Shown: positions 8,736 through 18,395, counted from the stretch's first letter. The stretch: 64,000 nucleotides of DNA from Psychromonas sp. psych-6C06 (GCF_002835465.1 NZ_PIZM01000001.1:620001-684000); one strand, 5' to 3'. A program made the numbers and translations. Notes: generated by a model not told the origin, from the letters alone.

Positions 8736-8897
8736 CAACTTTGCACGATAACGAATTACCCCTGTGAAAACATAACTCCTTACACATCCTGTTTTTTTCC
8801 CATTAATAAATATTGTCACTGCGCAATTTCGTTCAATCATGTGATGTAAATTGGCGATATAGTAAACCTAGAAATTTAAGGGAATTAAAGAGGTTTT

Positions 8898-9500
8898 ATG
8901 ATATCTGTATTAATGTCGATGTTTGTCTTTGCGTTTATTGGCGCGATATCACCAGGACCTGTGAATATAATCGCAACAAGCTCTGGTGCTTCATTTGGCT
9001 TTAAGCGAACATTACCACATGTATTAGGTGCGACAATCGCTTATACATTAATTGTATTTGTGGTGGGGCTTGGGCTAAGCGCAACCACGGTGGCTCTCCC
9101 GGTGATCACTGAATGGTTACGCTATATAGGAAGTGCTTTTTTATTGTATATGGCTTTTAAAATAGCGACAGCTGTCGCAGTGAACACACCTAAAATTAAC
9201 GTTATCAGTCAACCTCCTTCTGCATGGCAGGGCGCTTTATCACAAGGCTTAAATCCGAAAGCGTGGTTAGTCTCTAGCTCTGGTGTGAGTATATTTGTTA
9301 CCACACATTCTCAACCATTCTTTTATTTATTCATTTTTTGTGTCGTCTCTTTTACTTTGTGTCTATTGGGGATTTCTACATGGGCTGTTATGGGGCATTC
9401 GATTCGAGGCTTCTTATCCACTCACAAAAGACAAATTAGCTTCAATATTTTAATGGCATTGATGTTATCGATGTTGGTATTTACAATACTGTTGCAATAA
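8898..9500 (+). CDS. LysE/RhtB-family amino-acid exporter
   Basis: This 200-residue inner-membrane protein has about six hydrophobic segments. The family signature GAISPGPVNIIATSSGASFGFKRTLPHVLGA is at residues ~14-45, and LSQGLNPKAWL is in the second half. RhtB-type proteins export amino acids such as threonine, homoserine or leucine, or small related metabolites. The start has an AAAGAGG ribosome site. It is followed by an AraC-family regulator on the same strand, a common pairing in which the regulator controls the exporter. Substrate unknown. Confidence 0.88.
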   Translation: MISVLMSMFVFAFIGAISPGPVNIIATSSGASFGFKRTLPHVLGATIAYTLIVFVVGLGLSATTVALPVITEWLRYIGSAFLLYMAFKIATAVAVNTPKINVISQPPSAWQGALSQGLNPKAWLVSSSGVSIFVTTHSQPFFYLFIFCVVSFTLCLLGISTWAVMGHSIRGFLSTHKRQISFNILMALMLSMLVFTILLQ

Positions 9501-9506
9501 GACTAA

Positions 9507-9533
9507 ATCACTTTCTAAATTCCATTGGTATAA
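9507..9533 (-). repeat. Solo end of the MITE-like repeat family
   Basis: Read on the minus strand, TTATACC-N15-GTGAT matches the left end of the element at 2121-2145, sharing TTATACCAAT and AGTGAT at identical spacing. Only this end is recognisable. It fills most of the 58-base gap between lysE-type and araC-type genes. Confidence 0.4.
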
Positions 9534-9558
9534 GGGATTAAATCCGTTGGAGTGTTCT

Positions 9559-10362
9559 ATGAAACAAGATAAAACTGTTTTTTTCAGGCAAAGTGAACAG
9601 CTACCATTTGTCGAAATGCGTCAGGCATCCGCTTCGACGGCTTGTTATCACGCTCATTCACACGATGAGTTCTCATTTGGAGTTATTGACTCAGGGGTAG
9701 CCGATTATCAAAACCTCAATCAACGCTTGCGAATTGGTGCGGGTGATACCGTAACAATTAACCCTGCTGATGTGCACGCTTGTAATCCACATGAAGGTGA
9801 CTGGTCATATCGAATGTTGTTTATTAAAGCAGATTGGGTAGGTCGTTTACAGTCTGAAATAGACGAGAAATTAAGTTGTGATTACTTGTCCTTTGCGGCT
9901 GTTTTTCATCGCTCTCCCGATGCTTATCAACAATTCCAACGTTTATTTAACGCCTTACAATATGAACAAAACCCGTTAAACGTTGAAACTGAATTGATTA
10001 ACTACCTTCAGAGGTGCTTTTTTAGTGACGTCGATAAAAAGACAGATTTATCGCAGCTATCTCAGGTAAAAGCACAAATTGCAGATCAACTTGATATAAA
10101 CCATTCCTTAACGGAGCTAGCAAAAACCGCAGGGTTAAGTCGATATCATTTAATTCGTAGTTTTAAACAACGTTATGGTTTATCTCCCCATGCTTTTCAG
10201 CTTGATGAGCGAATCAAAGCAGCCAAAACATTGCTTAAAAATGGGCATTCATTAATTGATACTAGCCATCAGTTAGGCTTTGCAGATCAAAGTCACTTAC
10301 AACGAAACTTTAAAAAACGTTTAGCGGTAACGCCAAAACAGTATCAATCCTATTTTATTTAG
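9559..10362 (+). CDS. AraC-family regulator with N-terminal cupin sensor
   Basis: This 267-residue transcription factor has N-terminal ~100 residues that form a small cupin-like domain (CYHAHSHDEFSFGVIDSG ... DTVTINPADVHACNPH) binding a small ligand. The C-terminal ~100 residues carry two helix-turn-helix units (SLTELAKTAGLSRYHLIRSFKQRYG and DTSHQLGFADQSHLQRNFKKR). This is the architecture of AraC regulators linked to LysE-type exporters, and such a gene lies directly upstream. The ATG at 9559 is chosen because GGAG sits eight bases before it; the longer TTG frame from 9547 would overlap that ribosome site. Confidence 0.88.
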   Translation: MKQDKTVFFRQSEQLPFVEMRQASASTACYHAHSHDEFSFGVIDSGVADYQNLNQRLRIGAGDTVTINPADVHACNPHEGDWSYRMLFIKADWVGRLQSEIDEKLSCDYLSFAAVFHRSPDAYQQFQRLFNALQYEQNPLNVETELINYLQRCFFSDVDKKTDLSQLSQVKAQIADQLDINHSLTELAKTAGLSRYHLIRSFKQRYGLSPHAFQLDERIKAAKTLLKNGHSLIDTSHQLGFADQSHLQRNFKKRLAVTPKQYQSYFI

Positions 10363-10648
10363 CTGCTGACGACTAAAAGGCTGCTGGAACTAACGATAAT
10401 GTTTGGCTAAATAAGGCATATGTATAAAAAACCTTAATATTTAGGACGATATTCGTTGAGCACCTGTTTTGCTTAAAATTTAATGGTAGTTGCTTATTTT
10501 AACAAACTGACCCTTTATCTAGATGTTGGCTATTGGAGTAACGTTGCGGGGGGCGACTAATTTTCCGGTATTATTAAGCAATTATAGGCAAATACGATGA
10601 TTTATATTACTATTCAGCGAGTTTAGCGTGTTTTTTTAAAGGACTTTT

Positions 10649-11356
10649 ATGAATAACCCATTTTCGCAAATCACAAGTGGCTCAAGAAGCTTACACGTAC
10701 AGATTGCACGTGATATTGCGCGTAAAATCTTATCTGCTGAGATTCAGCAAGGTGAATTGATCGCTTCAGAAGTTATACTTTGTCAGCAATTTAATGTTAG
10801 CCGGACAGCACTACGTGAAGCGATTAAATTGTTAACCTCAAAAGGGTTGTTAGAATCAAAGCCGAAAGTTGGTACGCGTATTACTAATCGCGATAGATGG
10901 AACTTTTTAGATCCGCAATTGTTAGATTGGATTGCAGACATGGGAGATAATGAAGCCGTATATCATGAGTTCTTAGCATTACGTCGTGCCATTGAGCCGG
11001 CCGCCGCTGCATTAGCTGCTGTGAATGCGACTGCAGAGCAACGAATTTTATTGTCGGAAACCTTTCAAGAGATGGAAAAACTCGCCGAGGAGTTTGATGC
11101 AGTTCGTTGGACTGAGGTTGATACACAGTTTCATCGTTTAGTTTTTCTTTCAACTGGGAACGGTTTTTACCTGCCTTTCGCCAATATATTAGCAACCATG
11201 TTTAAACGCTTTATTGCTCACTCTTCTGAAGAAGGCGGGACTTGTCTGAAAGAGCATCGTGCAATCTATACGGCGATTATGTCTGGAAACGCAGAAAAAG
11301 CGAGGGAGGCGAATGTTAGCCTGTTACAAAACAGTAAGCACCGTTTACCTAGTTAA
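10649..11356 (+). CDS. GntR/FadR-family transcriptional regulator
   Basis: This 235-residue regulator has an N-terminal winged helix-turn-helix of GntR type (residues ~12-75: ASEVILCQQFNVSRTALREAIKLLTSKGLLESKPKVGTRI). A C-terminal all-helical FCD domain with a probable metal site follows (RRAIEPAAA, DTQFHRLVFLSTGN, EHRAIYTAI). FCD regulators bind small organic acids such as sugar acids, lactate or pyruvate; this one resembles galactonate-type repressors. No catabolic genes sit beside it, so its targets are elsewhere or it is autoregulated. An AAAGGA ribosome site precedes the ATG. Confidence 0.88.
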   Translation: MNNPFSQITSGSRSLHVQIARDIARKILSAEIQQGELIASEVILCQQFNVSRTALREAIKLLTSKGLLESKPKVGTRITNRDRWNFLDPQLLDWIADMGDNEAVYHEFLALRRAIEPAAAALAAVNATAEQRILLSETFQEMEKLAEEFDAVRWTEVDTQFHRLVFLSTGNGFYLPFANILATMFKRFIAHSSEEGGTCLKEHRAIYTAIMSGNAEKAREANVSLLQNSKHRLPS

Positions 11357-11572
11357 CCTTAGTTCTAGACAAGCAAAGCGATACAATACCGCAATTTGCG
11401 CGAATTTCGGCGTTAAATCATCTACCAATAAGCGGTTATTGCGACGATAATTTGCTTTGAATTACGCAAAACTAACGGCACTGTATTATTAAACTAGCAA
11501 CATCATGATTTTAAAAACTTTAACGCTTCCATTAACCAGAATTGAGGTTAGTTAAGCGTAAAGTGTCAATAA

Positions 11573-11604
11573 CAGCTCACTTCTTTGAACAATAAAGTGA
11601 GCTG
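11573..11604 (-). terminator. Probable terminator of the RbgA/YlqF gene
   Basis: A ten-base stem, CAGCTCACTT (11573-11582) with AAGTGAGCTG (11595-11604), lies 18 bases beyond the minus-strand stop. The T tract on the minus strand is weak (TTATTG), so efficiency is uncertain. It may also stop transcription from the GntR gene. Confidence 0.55.
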
Positions 11605-11621
11605 AAAGTTATTTTGGAAAA

Positions 11622-12566
11622 TTATTTACGATTTCGACGGCTACGGCGACGGCGAGCTTCTTTTTTCGCTATTTTTTCTTCAGCCTGTTGTGCCATTAAC
11701 TTCACCACTTCTACTTTTTCGATTTCAGCCATTTCAGGCGTTTCAACACTCAGCGGACCTAATGCACCAGAGCGTAGCTCATTTAATAAAATCGTTGATA
11801 CTTTATAAATATCAAAATGGCCTCCTGCACGTAAACAACCACGTCGTTGTGCAATCGCTTCCATTAATTCGTGATCCGTTTGAGGTACTTCTTCAAGTTC
11901 GTAACGTGCCTTTAAACGTTCAGGATAATGTTTAATTAGGTATTCCGCTGCATAGTAGGCGATATCTTCATATTCAATGGCCGTGTCTTTAATGGCACCT
12001 GTCACTGCTAAGCGATAACCTGAATTTTGATTTTCTATTTTAGGCCACAAAAATCCCGGTGTATCACTGAGCATGATGCCACTAGGTAAACGAATTCGCT
12101 GCTGGTTTTTAGTCACCGCTGGCTCATTACCTGTTTTAGCGATAATGCGATCGGCTAGAATATTGATAATGGTTGATTTACCAACATTTGGAATGCCCAT
12201 GATCATCGCGCGGATCTGCTTGTCTTGACTGAGTCTACTAGGCAACATCTGTTGGCATAACTTGGTTATCTGATGTACTTGCTCTGTTTTTGTCGTGGTA
12301 ATAGCCAGTGCTTTGATACCTTCTTCCTGCTCGAGGTAGTCAATCCAAAGGGCTGTTATTTCAGGATCCGCTAAATCAGATTTATTTAGTACCTTGATAC
12401 AGGGGGTTTTTTCACGAATAGAAGCTATCAATGGATTTTCACTACTATAAGGAATACGCGCATCAACCACTTCGATGATAATATCAACCTGCGGTAATAC
12501 CTCTTTAATCTCTTTATGAGCCTTGTGCATATGCCCGGGAAACCACTGAATACTTGTGCTAGCCAT
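11622..12566 (-). CDS. ylqF: Ribosome-biogenesis GTPase, YlqF/RbgA family
   Basis: This 314-residue cytosolic GTPase has circularly permuted motifs: G4 NKSD at 61-64 comes before the P-loop GIPNVGKS at 124-131 and G3 DTPG at 168-171. The N-terminal SIQWFPGHMHKAHKEI is the RbgA/YlqF signature. In Bacillus RbgA acts late in 50S subunit assembly; the gammaproteobacterial homologue is presumed similar. The C-terminus ends in a very basic tail (KKEARRRRSRRNRK) that likely touches rRNA. A single-gene unit divergent from the double-cupin gene. Confidence 0.9.
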   Translation of the reverse strand: MASTSIQWFPGHMHKAHKEIKEVLPQVDIIIEVVDARIPYSSENPLIASIREKTPCIKVLNKSDLADPEITALWIDYLEQEEGIKALAITTTKTEQVHQITKLCQQMLPSRLSQDKQIRAMIMGIPNVGKSTIINILADRIIAKTGNEPAVTKNQQRIRLPSGIMLSDTPGFLWPKIENQNSGYRLAVTGAIKDTAIEYEDIAYYAAEYLIKHYPERLKARYELEEVPQTDHELMEAIAQRRGCLRAGGHFDIYKVSTILLNELRSGALGPLSVETPEMAEIEKVEVVKLMAQQAEEKIAKKEARRRRSRRNRK

Positions 12567-12791
12567 TTTATTTACTGCCTTTTATATTTCTATCACTGGC
12601 TCATGGGGGTACTTAAATATGAGCTTCAATGAGTTGTTTTTGTTGGTTTCGGCTATTTTAACTGATGCGAAGTCATAGATACATTTAAATTGATAGCCTT
12701 TAGATTTGATTATCGGTGATCTATTTACTTCAATAGAGGGTATTATCTGCTTTAAAGGGCACATTTACGACAAATTGGAGGCAAACCGAGC

Positions 12792-13436
12792 ATGTTAAAC
12801 ATGAATTTTGCAGAAAGGGTGGTTATCGATACCGCTAAACAAAAATGGATTGCTAGTCCTAAAAAAGGCGTATGGCGCAAACCTTTGGCGCGACAAGAGG
12901 CTGAGCAGGGACATGCTACAAGTATTGTTAAATTTGAACCTGGAGCAGAGTTTAGTGAGCATGATCATCCACTTGGCGAAGAGATTCTGGTGTTATCCGG
13001 TGTTTTCTCTGACCATACTGGGGATTATCACGCAGGGACCTATTTTAGAAACCCAAAGGGCTTTATTCATGCTCCATTTAGTCGTGAAGGTTGTACGATC
13101 TTAGTGAAGTTACATCAGTTTCAAACTGGCGATAACGCGCATGTGACGATTGAAACTCAAAGCAGGGCATGGCAACCAGGTATTGGTGGCTTGCAAGTGA
13201 TGCCATTACATCAATTTGAAGGGGAGTCGACAGCATTAGTAAAATGGCCGGCTGGTGAACGTTTTCAGGGGCATCGTCATTTTGGTGGTGAAGAGATCTT
13301 TGTAATCAGTGGGGAGTTTATTGATGAACATGGTCGATACCCTGAAGGCAGTTGGATCAGAAGCCCACACCTTAGTGAGCATACTCCCTATGTTGAACAA
13401 GAAACACTGATATTAGTTAAAGTCGGCCACTTGTGA
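12792..13436 (+). CDS. Double-cupin protein of the ChrR type, lacking the anti-sigma domain
   Basis: This 214-residue protein consists of two tandem ChrR-like cupin domains. The first is around residues 35-110 with EHDHPLGEEILVLSGVFSDHTGDY, and the second around 145-214 with GHRHFGGEEIFVISGEFIDEHGRYPEG. Each carries the HxH...E metal-ligand pattern and the GxY/GxW strand. ChrR of Rhodobacter pairs such a cupin with an N-terminal zinc anti-sigma domain; that domain is absent here and no ECF sigma gene is nearby. It is therefore more likely a stand-alone metal-binding cupin, perhaps an acetylacetone-cleaving-like or sensor protein. Function not assignable. Confidence 0.75.
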   Translation: MLNMNFAERVVIDTAKQKWIASPKKGVWRKPLARQEAEQGHATSIVKFEPGAEFSEHDHPLGEEILVLSGVFSDHTGDYHAGTYFRNPKGFIHAPFSREGCTILVKLHQFQTGDNAHVTIETQSRAWQPGIGGLQVMPLHQFEGESTALVKWPAGERFQGHRHFGGEEIFVISGEFIDEHGRYPEGSWIRSPHLSEHTPYVEQETLILVKVGHL

Positions 13437-14041
13437 TGTACATTCAACAGTAATATCGAAGGAAGCGAATAGCAGATCTATTTTACTGGTTACAATGACT
13501 GATCACTTCGTTGAGTTTTTGACATAGAAGCAATCAGTTACGTAAATTTTTGCCTTTAGCTAAGCCATTTTTATGGGGAATTTAGATCGCAGACTTAATT
13601 TGATTGGCATATTGAAACAATTAACCGTAAAACGAATTGTTTTTAAGGTGTTGAACATAGCTTTTGTTAAATGAAAGTGATAGTTTGCATTGCGACGCTA
13701 ACTTACTTATTTTTTTCAACGCTCCCTCCAGTTTGGAACGATGTTTGTTCACAGTATTGGGTAGTAATTGTAAACGATATAAACTACTACTCTATTTCAC
13801 AGGTAAAGCCATTAACTTCTTTGTTGATAATTTCGTAAGAATAATATTTTTTACATTGCACTTTATTAAGTAAGTTTTCCTGTGCAAAAAAAAGAGATCA
13901 CATACATAATGAGATTGGCGTAAATTCAGTTTACACGCTAGCCAGAGTATAAAGGTTGTATATTTTTAAGCATCAGTTTGTTGCGCTAACAAGGGAATAA
14001 CTCTCTGCTTTATTTATCATTTCATGGAAAAAGGAACGCCA
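13437..14041. other. Long intergenic region before mgtE
   Basis: About 600 bases with no convincing gene. It contains an AT-rich 8-base dyad (AAACAATT 13615-13622 / AATTGTTT 13635-13642). It also holds a 55-codon frame starting at ATG 13671 with a hydrophobic N-terminus but no ribosome site. I see no recognisable magnesium riboswitch, although the length would allow a regulatory leader for mgtE. Confidence 0.5.
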
Positions 14042-15385
14042 ATGTCGTTAGAAATTCTCGATTACATTGACAAAATAAACATTCACTTTGAGAAAGAACA
14101 AGATCTAACAGAGTTAATGAAGGAAATTGAACAAGGGTTCTCTGCGGAACAAATTTCAAACTTGTTAGAATCATTCCCGATTAAATTAAGAATCTTGGTA
14201 TGGAAGCTAATTGGCGAAGAAACACAACAAAATGTGTTTATTGCGATGAAAAATGAGTCACGCCAGTTATTACTTTATGCATTAGATGATGTTGATTGTT
14301 TTCCGCTATTTACTAAATTAGACGCATTTAATCTTTTAGAATTATCTGAAAATCTAAATGATCGCTTTATTGATTTTGCTGTTAGTAATATGACCGCAAA
14401 ACAACGCAGTTTATATAAAAAGTCATGCGACTATGCGCTTATTGAAGTTGGTCACTGGCAAAATTTTACTGAAATCCAAATTCCTCAGCGTTTAAAGCTC
14501 TCAGCGGTAAAAAAAGTCTGTGCGAAAAGTTTACCTGCATTTACCGATGTGGTTTATGTTGTTAATGATGTCGGTGCTTTAGTAGGCGAAATTGCGCTAA
14601 ATAGCCTATTAAAATTAACCTCTGATGAGGAGTACAGAGCATTAATCACCCCGTCAGCTGAGGTTATTAATAGTACCGATAATATTAATGTGGCTTGTGA
14701 AAAAGTGATTGCATCTGCAAAGTCTGCATTACCAGTTATTGATGAAAATAACTGTTTAACAGGACGTTTGGACTTACCAACAGCTTACAAATACAAAGAG
14801 CAGGTAGTAGAAAGCCAATTAATTCAATCGGCAGGTTTAGTTGAAGAGGAAGATCTATTTAGTAATGTTTGGTTAAGTTCTAAAAACCGTGCTGTCTGGT
14901 TAGGCATTAATTTAGTGACTGCATTTTTAGCATCTTGGTTTATCGGTTTGTTTGAAGCAACCATTCAACAGGTTGTTGCACTTGCAGTATTAATGCCGGT
15001 AGTAGCATCGATGGGAGGGATATCGGGTAGCCAGACGATAACTTTAATTATTCGCGGTTTAGCACTTGGGCAAATAACCGACGCAAATAAAAAAGATATT
15101 GTTATTAAAGAGTTAAAAGTAGGTGCTATCAATGGTGTGCTATGGGCTGTTGTTATAGGGTTAATCACCTATCTATGGTTTGATACCTTCTTATTATCGG
15201 TGACCATTTTTATTGCGATATTGGGTAACATTGTCATTGCATCACTATCTGGTGTTTGGGTGCCATGGATTTTAACCAAGTTTAAAATAGACCCTGCATT
15301 ATCAGGCTCCGTGGTATTAACTACAGTAACTGATATTTTTGGCTTTATTGTATTTTTAGGTTTAGGCAGTGTGCTACTACTATAA
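14042..15385 (+). CDS. mgtE: Magnesium transporter MgtE
   Basis: This 447-residue inner-membrane Mg2+ channel has an N-terminal helical superhelix domain (residues ~1-125) and a CBS-pair domain (~130-260, including SALPVIDENNCLTGRLDL). A C-terminal five-helix pore domain follows, with the conserved VLMPVVASMGGISGSQTITLIIRGLALGQ. Length matches the family. The ATG at 14042 is chosen because AAGGA lies seven bases upstream; the in-frame ATG at 14024 has no ribosome site. In this family magnesium bound to the N and CBS domains closes the pore. The CBS pair and pore appear complete. Confidence 0.9.
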   Translation: MSLEILDYIDKINIHFEKEQDLTELMKEIEQGFSAEQISNLLESFPIKLRILVWKLIGEETQQNVFIAMKNESRQLLLYALDDVDCFPLFTKLDAFNLLELSENLNDRFIDFAVSNMTAKQRSLYKKSCDYALIEVGHWQNFTEIQIPQRLKLSAVKKVCAKSLPAFTDVVYVVNDVGALVGEIALNSLLKLTSDEEYRALITPSAEVINSTDNINVACEKVIASAKSALPVIDENNCLTGRLDLPTAYKYKEQVVESQLIQSAGLVEEEDLFSNVWLSSKNRAVWLGINLVTAFLASWFIGLFEATIQQVVALAVLMPVVASMGGISGSQTITLIIRGLALGQITDANKKDIVIKELKVGAINGVLWAVVIGLITYLWFDTFLLSVTIFIAILGNIVIASLSGVWVPWILTKFKIDPALSGSVVLTTVTDIFGFIVFLGLGSVLLL

Positions 15386-15402
15386 ATCAGCTCCCTTCAA
15401 TC

Positions 15403-15436
15403 AAAGCATCTTTATCAGGTGCTTTGTTTCTTTTTT
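15403..15436 (+). terminator. Rho-independent terminator of mgtE
   Basis: AAAGCATC (15403-15410) pairs with GGTGCTTT (15418-15425, one G-T pair) and is followed by a T-rich run. It lies between convergent mgtE and LysR genes. Confidence 0.65.
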
Positions 15437-15454
15437 CAAGTCAGTCATTCGAAT

Positions 15455-16303
15455 TTAAACCTCAATCTGTGGAAACAGGTTAATCGTTTGTTCGATAACA
15501 TCTACTTTTTGACTCTTCGCTAAATAATTTACGAAAATTTCACGACTAAATATTGGCGCATCTTGTACTAAATAAAGGTTATTATTTTGTATGTGGCTGA
15601 AACAGATCTGTCGTGGTAGATAAGCCGCGCCTCCTACGTTAAGAATAAAGTTAAGTGCTAGCATTGGCTGGCTCATATAATGCCTCGCTTCAGGAGCATC
15701 ATCAAACTCTCTCAGATACTGCGCATTTACCGAATCTCCATAATCTACGAATACAAAATCGCTAATATCGTCAAGGTTGGTTGCTTGTTCAGGATCAGTT
15801 GTTACTAAGTGTAAGGGGACGCTGGTTACTTTTTCAGTTAATAGTTGCTCTGAAAAAATTGGCTCAAACATAAAAGCAATATCAATGACTCGATTTAACA
15901 GTTTTTTTCGCAATTCAGTTGGGCTGTAAGTGTTTGTTAATAAGCTAATATCTTCATAATTTCGATGAATCTTTTGTAACCAATTTTGTAACACAATATC
16001 CCATATAGTACTCATTGAACCAATAACTAGCTGTGTTGAGTGTTGTGATGTAATGCCAACATCTTGCTTAGTTTTCTGCCACATGAAAATAAGCTCATTA
16101 GCATGTTTGATTAAGCGGTGCCCTTCAGGTGTCAATTTTAAATGTTTTTTGGTGCGATCAAAAAGTAATACTCCAAGCTCATCTTCTAATAACTTTATAC
16201 GTGCGCTTACAGCTGACTGAGTAATAAACAGATTTTCCGAGGCAATGCGAAAGTGCAGGGTACGACTTACTTCTAGAAACGTTTTTAATAGATCTATTTT
16301 CAT
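15455..16303 (-). CDS. LysR-family transcriptional regulator divergent from the rimK operon
   Basis: This 282-residue protein has a canonical LysR helix-turn-helix (residues 1-60: LKTFLEVSRTLHFRIASENLFITQSAVSARIKLLEDELGVLLFDR) and a rather diverged effector domain. It resembles the HdfR/FlhDC-repressor-like group in its N-terminus. It is transcribed away from the rimK-type operon with a 135-base AT-rich shared intergenic region, so it may control that operon; this is inference from arrangement. In that intergenic region TTGATAAATACAAA (near 16392) is a near match to an FNR box. Confidence 0.85.
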   Translation of the reverse strand: MKIDLLKTFLEVSRTLHFRIASENLFITQSAVSARIKLLEDELGVLLFDRTKKHLKLTPEGHRLIKHANELIFMWQKTKQDVGITSQHSTQLVIGSMSTIWDIVLQNWLQKIHRNYEDISLLTNTYSPTELRKKLLNRVIDIAFMFEPIFSEQLLTEKVTSVPLHLVTTDPEQATNLDDISDFVFVDYGDSVNAQYLREFDDAPEARHYMSQPMLALNFILNVGGAAYLPRQICFSHIQNNNLYLVQDAPIFSREIFVNYLAKSQKVDVIEQTINLFPQIEV

Positions 16304-16438
16304 ATTCTTCTATCGTCCTTTAATCAAAAAAATTGATTACAAAACACTAAATAATTAATTTTATTATATTGGTTTTTGTTTATACACTCTATTGATAAAT
16401 ACAAAACATAAGTACTCATTAAAGAAAAGGTAAATCAA

Positions 16439-17344
16439 ATGAAAGTAGCTATTTTATCAAGAAACAAAAATCTGTACTCGACGCGACGCCTAAAAGAAGC
16501 GGGCGAAGCAATGGGCCATGAAGTAGATATTATCGATACATTACACTGTTACATGGACATTACGAGTAGCCGTCCTACGGTGCGCTATCATGGTGAAGAG
16601 TTACCAAAATACGATGCGATTATTCCCCGTATTGGTGCTTCTGTTACATTTTATGGAACAGCGGTTGCGCGACAATTCGAAATGATGGGGACATTTAATG
16701 TTAATGAATCAGTTGCAATTAGTCGCTCTCGTGACAAATTACGTTCGATGCAACTACTTTCGCGCAAAGGGATTGGTATGCCACGTACTGGATTTGCTTG
16801 TAAGCCTGATAATATTAAAGATTTGATCAAAAATGTGGGTGGTGCACCGGTTGTGATCAAGTTGCTTGAGGGGACGCAAGGGATAGGGGTAGTACTCGCA
16901 GATACAGCTAAAGCTGCAGAAAGCATTATCGAAGCGTTCATGGGCCTTAAAGCTAATATATTAGTGCAAGAGTTTATTAAAGAAGCGGGTGGTGCAGATA
17001 TTCGTTGTTTAGTCATTGGTGGTAAAGTAGTGGCCGCGATGAAACGCCAAGGTGCTGAAGGTGAGTTTCGTTCTAATCTTCACCGCGGTGGCTCAGCTGA
17101 AGTTGTTAAGTTAAGCAAAGAAGAACGCCAAACTGCTGTTAATGCAGCTAAAGTGATGGGCTTGAATATCTGTGGTGTTGATTTACTGCGCTCTCAAAAT
17201 GGGCCAATGGTCATGGAAGTAAACTCATCTCCTGGTCTAGAAGGTATTGAAAAGGCAACAGGTAAAGATGTGGCTGCCTTAGTGTTCGATTTTATTGAAA
17301 AAAATGCTAAAGACCACCATAACAAAACTCGAGGTAAAGGATAA
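16439..17344 (+). CDS. rimK: RimK-type ATP-grasp glutamate ligase
   Basis: This 301-residue cytosolic ATP-grasp enzyme closely resembles RimK throughout: [18 protein letters not shown] at the start, [44 protein letters not shown] and [22 protein letters not shown] (metal-binding Glu/Asn near residue 263). RimK adds glutamate residues to the C-terminus of ribosomal protein S6 and can make poly-glutamate. It is the first gene of a three-gene operon whose other members are an AstE-like zinc peptidase (3-base gap) and a retropepsin-like protease. This fits the RimK-linked peptide-modification neighbourhoods described for Pseudomonas (rimABK) and predicted by comparative genomics. Confidence 0.93.
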   Translation: MKVAILSRNKNLYSTRRLKEAGEAMGHEVDIIDTLHCYMDITSSRPTVRYHGEELPKYDAIIPRIGASVTFYGTAVARQFEMMGTFNVNESVAISRSRDKLRSMQLLSRKGIGMPRTGFACKPDNIKDLIKNVGGAPVVIKLLEGTQGIGVVLADTAKAAESIIEAFMGLKANILVQEFIKEAGGADIRCLVIGGKVVAAMKRQGAEGEFRSNLHRGGSAEVVKLSKEERQTAVNAAKVMGLNICGVDLLRSQNGPMVMEVNSSPGLEGIEKATGKDVAALVFDFIEKNAKDHHNKTRGKG

Positions 17345-17347
17345 ACG

Positions 17348-18394
17348 ATGAAAGCATTACGTATAGGTGATTTTGATATTTTACCGGGCACTCAAAGAAA
17401 AATTGAGTTGCCTGTAGCGAAACTATATACCGATGCAAATGTTTCTTTACCTGTACATATCATTCGTGCAAAAAAGGACGGCCCTACCATTTTTATAAGT
17501 GCAGCCGTCCATGGGGATGAACTTAATGGAATTGAAATAATTCGTCGGTTAATTAATAAACCTAACTTTAAAGTGATTAGAGGAACAGTAATTGCTGTGC
17601 CTATGGTAAATGTTTATGGTGTTGTTAATCAGAGCCGATACATGCCTGATAGACGCGACCTCAATAGATGTTTTCCTGGATCGCCCAAAGGTTCATTAGC
17701 TGCGCGTGTTGCACATATTTTTTTAACGCAAATTGTACAGCACTGTGACTATGGCATTGATTTACATACTGGTGCTATTCATCGCTCTAATTTGCCTCAA
17801 ATTAGAGGAGATATGAACGATGAAGAAACTAAATTGTTGGCGCAGGTATTTGCTGTGCCAGTTATTTTGCACTCTAATTTATTAGATGGTTCATTACGTG
17901 AGTCCGCGGTTAAAAATAAGACCAAGGTATTGCTGTATGAAGCCGGTGAAGCATTACGTTTTGATGATTTTTCTATTAATGCGGGTATTAAAGGCATTGA
18001 AAATGTATTGCGACATTTGAAAATGATGCCACAAAAACGTTCCAAGAAAAAATTGAAAGAGCCCTATATTGCGAATAGTAGTGGCTGGTTGCGTGCGAAT
18101 GCGAGTGGGGTGGTTAATCACCTAGTCAAATTGGGTGACCAAGTCACGAAGGGGGATACCTTAGCGGAAATTGGTAGTCCCTATGGGGAAGTTTTAGGTA
18201 TTGTTACCGCGAGTCGTTCTGGTATTTTAATTGGTAAGCAAAATATTCCTTTAGTGCAAGAGGGCGAAGCGATGTTTCATATCGCTTACTTTAAAGAAGA
18301 TGATGAAAGCATTGCTGAGCATATTGAAAATGTACAAGAGTCATTAATACCCGAAGATCAATATTCAGATCCAAATATGTTGAGAGATTTATAA
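17348..18394 (+). CDS. Succinylglutamate desuccinylase/aspartoacylase-family zinc peptidase
   Basis: This 348-residue M14-type metalloenzyme has zinc ligands His55 and Glu58 in AAVHGDELNG and His140 in GIDLHTG, all visible, plus the substrate-binding DRRDLNRCFPG. The last ~110 residues form the beta-barrel-like extension seen in this family (LGDQVTKGDTLAEIGSPYGE). Relatives hydrolyse N-acyl amino acids or glutamate-type amide bonds. Tucked between rimK (3-base gap) and the retropepsin-like gene (1-base gap), it probably trims the glutamate tails or releases the product. That role is inferred from operon context. Confidence 0.85.
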   Translation: MKALRIGDFDILPGTQRKIELPVAKLYTDANVSLPVHIIRAKKDGPTIFISAAVHGDELNGIEIIRRLINKPNFKVIRGTVIAVPMVNVYGVVNQSRYMPDRRDLNRCFPGSPKGSLAARVAHIFLTQIVQHCDYGIDLHTGAIHRSNLPQIRGDMNDEETKLLAQVFAVPVILHSNLLDGSLRESAVKNKTKVLLYEAGEALRFDDFSINAGIKGIENVLRHLKMMPQKRSKKKLKEPYIANSSGWLRANASGVVNHLVKLGDQVTKGDTLAEIGSPYGEVLGIVTASRSGILIGKQNIPLVQEGEAMFHIAYFKEDDESIAEHIENVQESLIPEDQYSDPNMLRDL

Positions 18395-18395
18395 T

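Noticed and set aside
12582-12764. A 60-codon minus-strand frame between the RbgA and double-cupin genes
   Set aside because: No ribosome site and no known motif; it occupies the region where both divergent promoters should lie.
13671-13838. A 55-codon frame with a signal-peptide-like N-terminus before mgtE
   Set aside because: No ribosome site near the ATG, AT-rich non-coding surroundings and no recognisable family; the hydrophobic start is expected by chance in T-rich DNA.
16651-17016. A 121-codon minus-strand frame
   Set aside because: Antisense to rimK, which is strongly conserved; no ribosome site.
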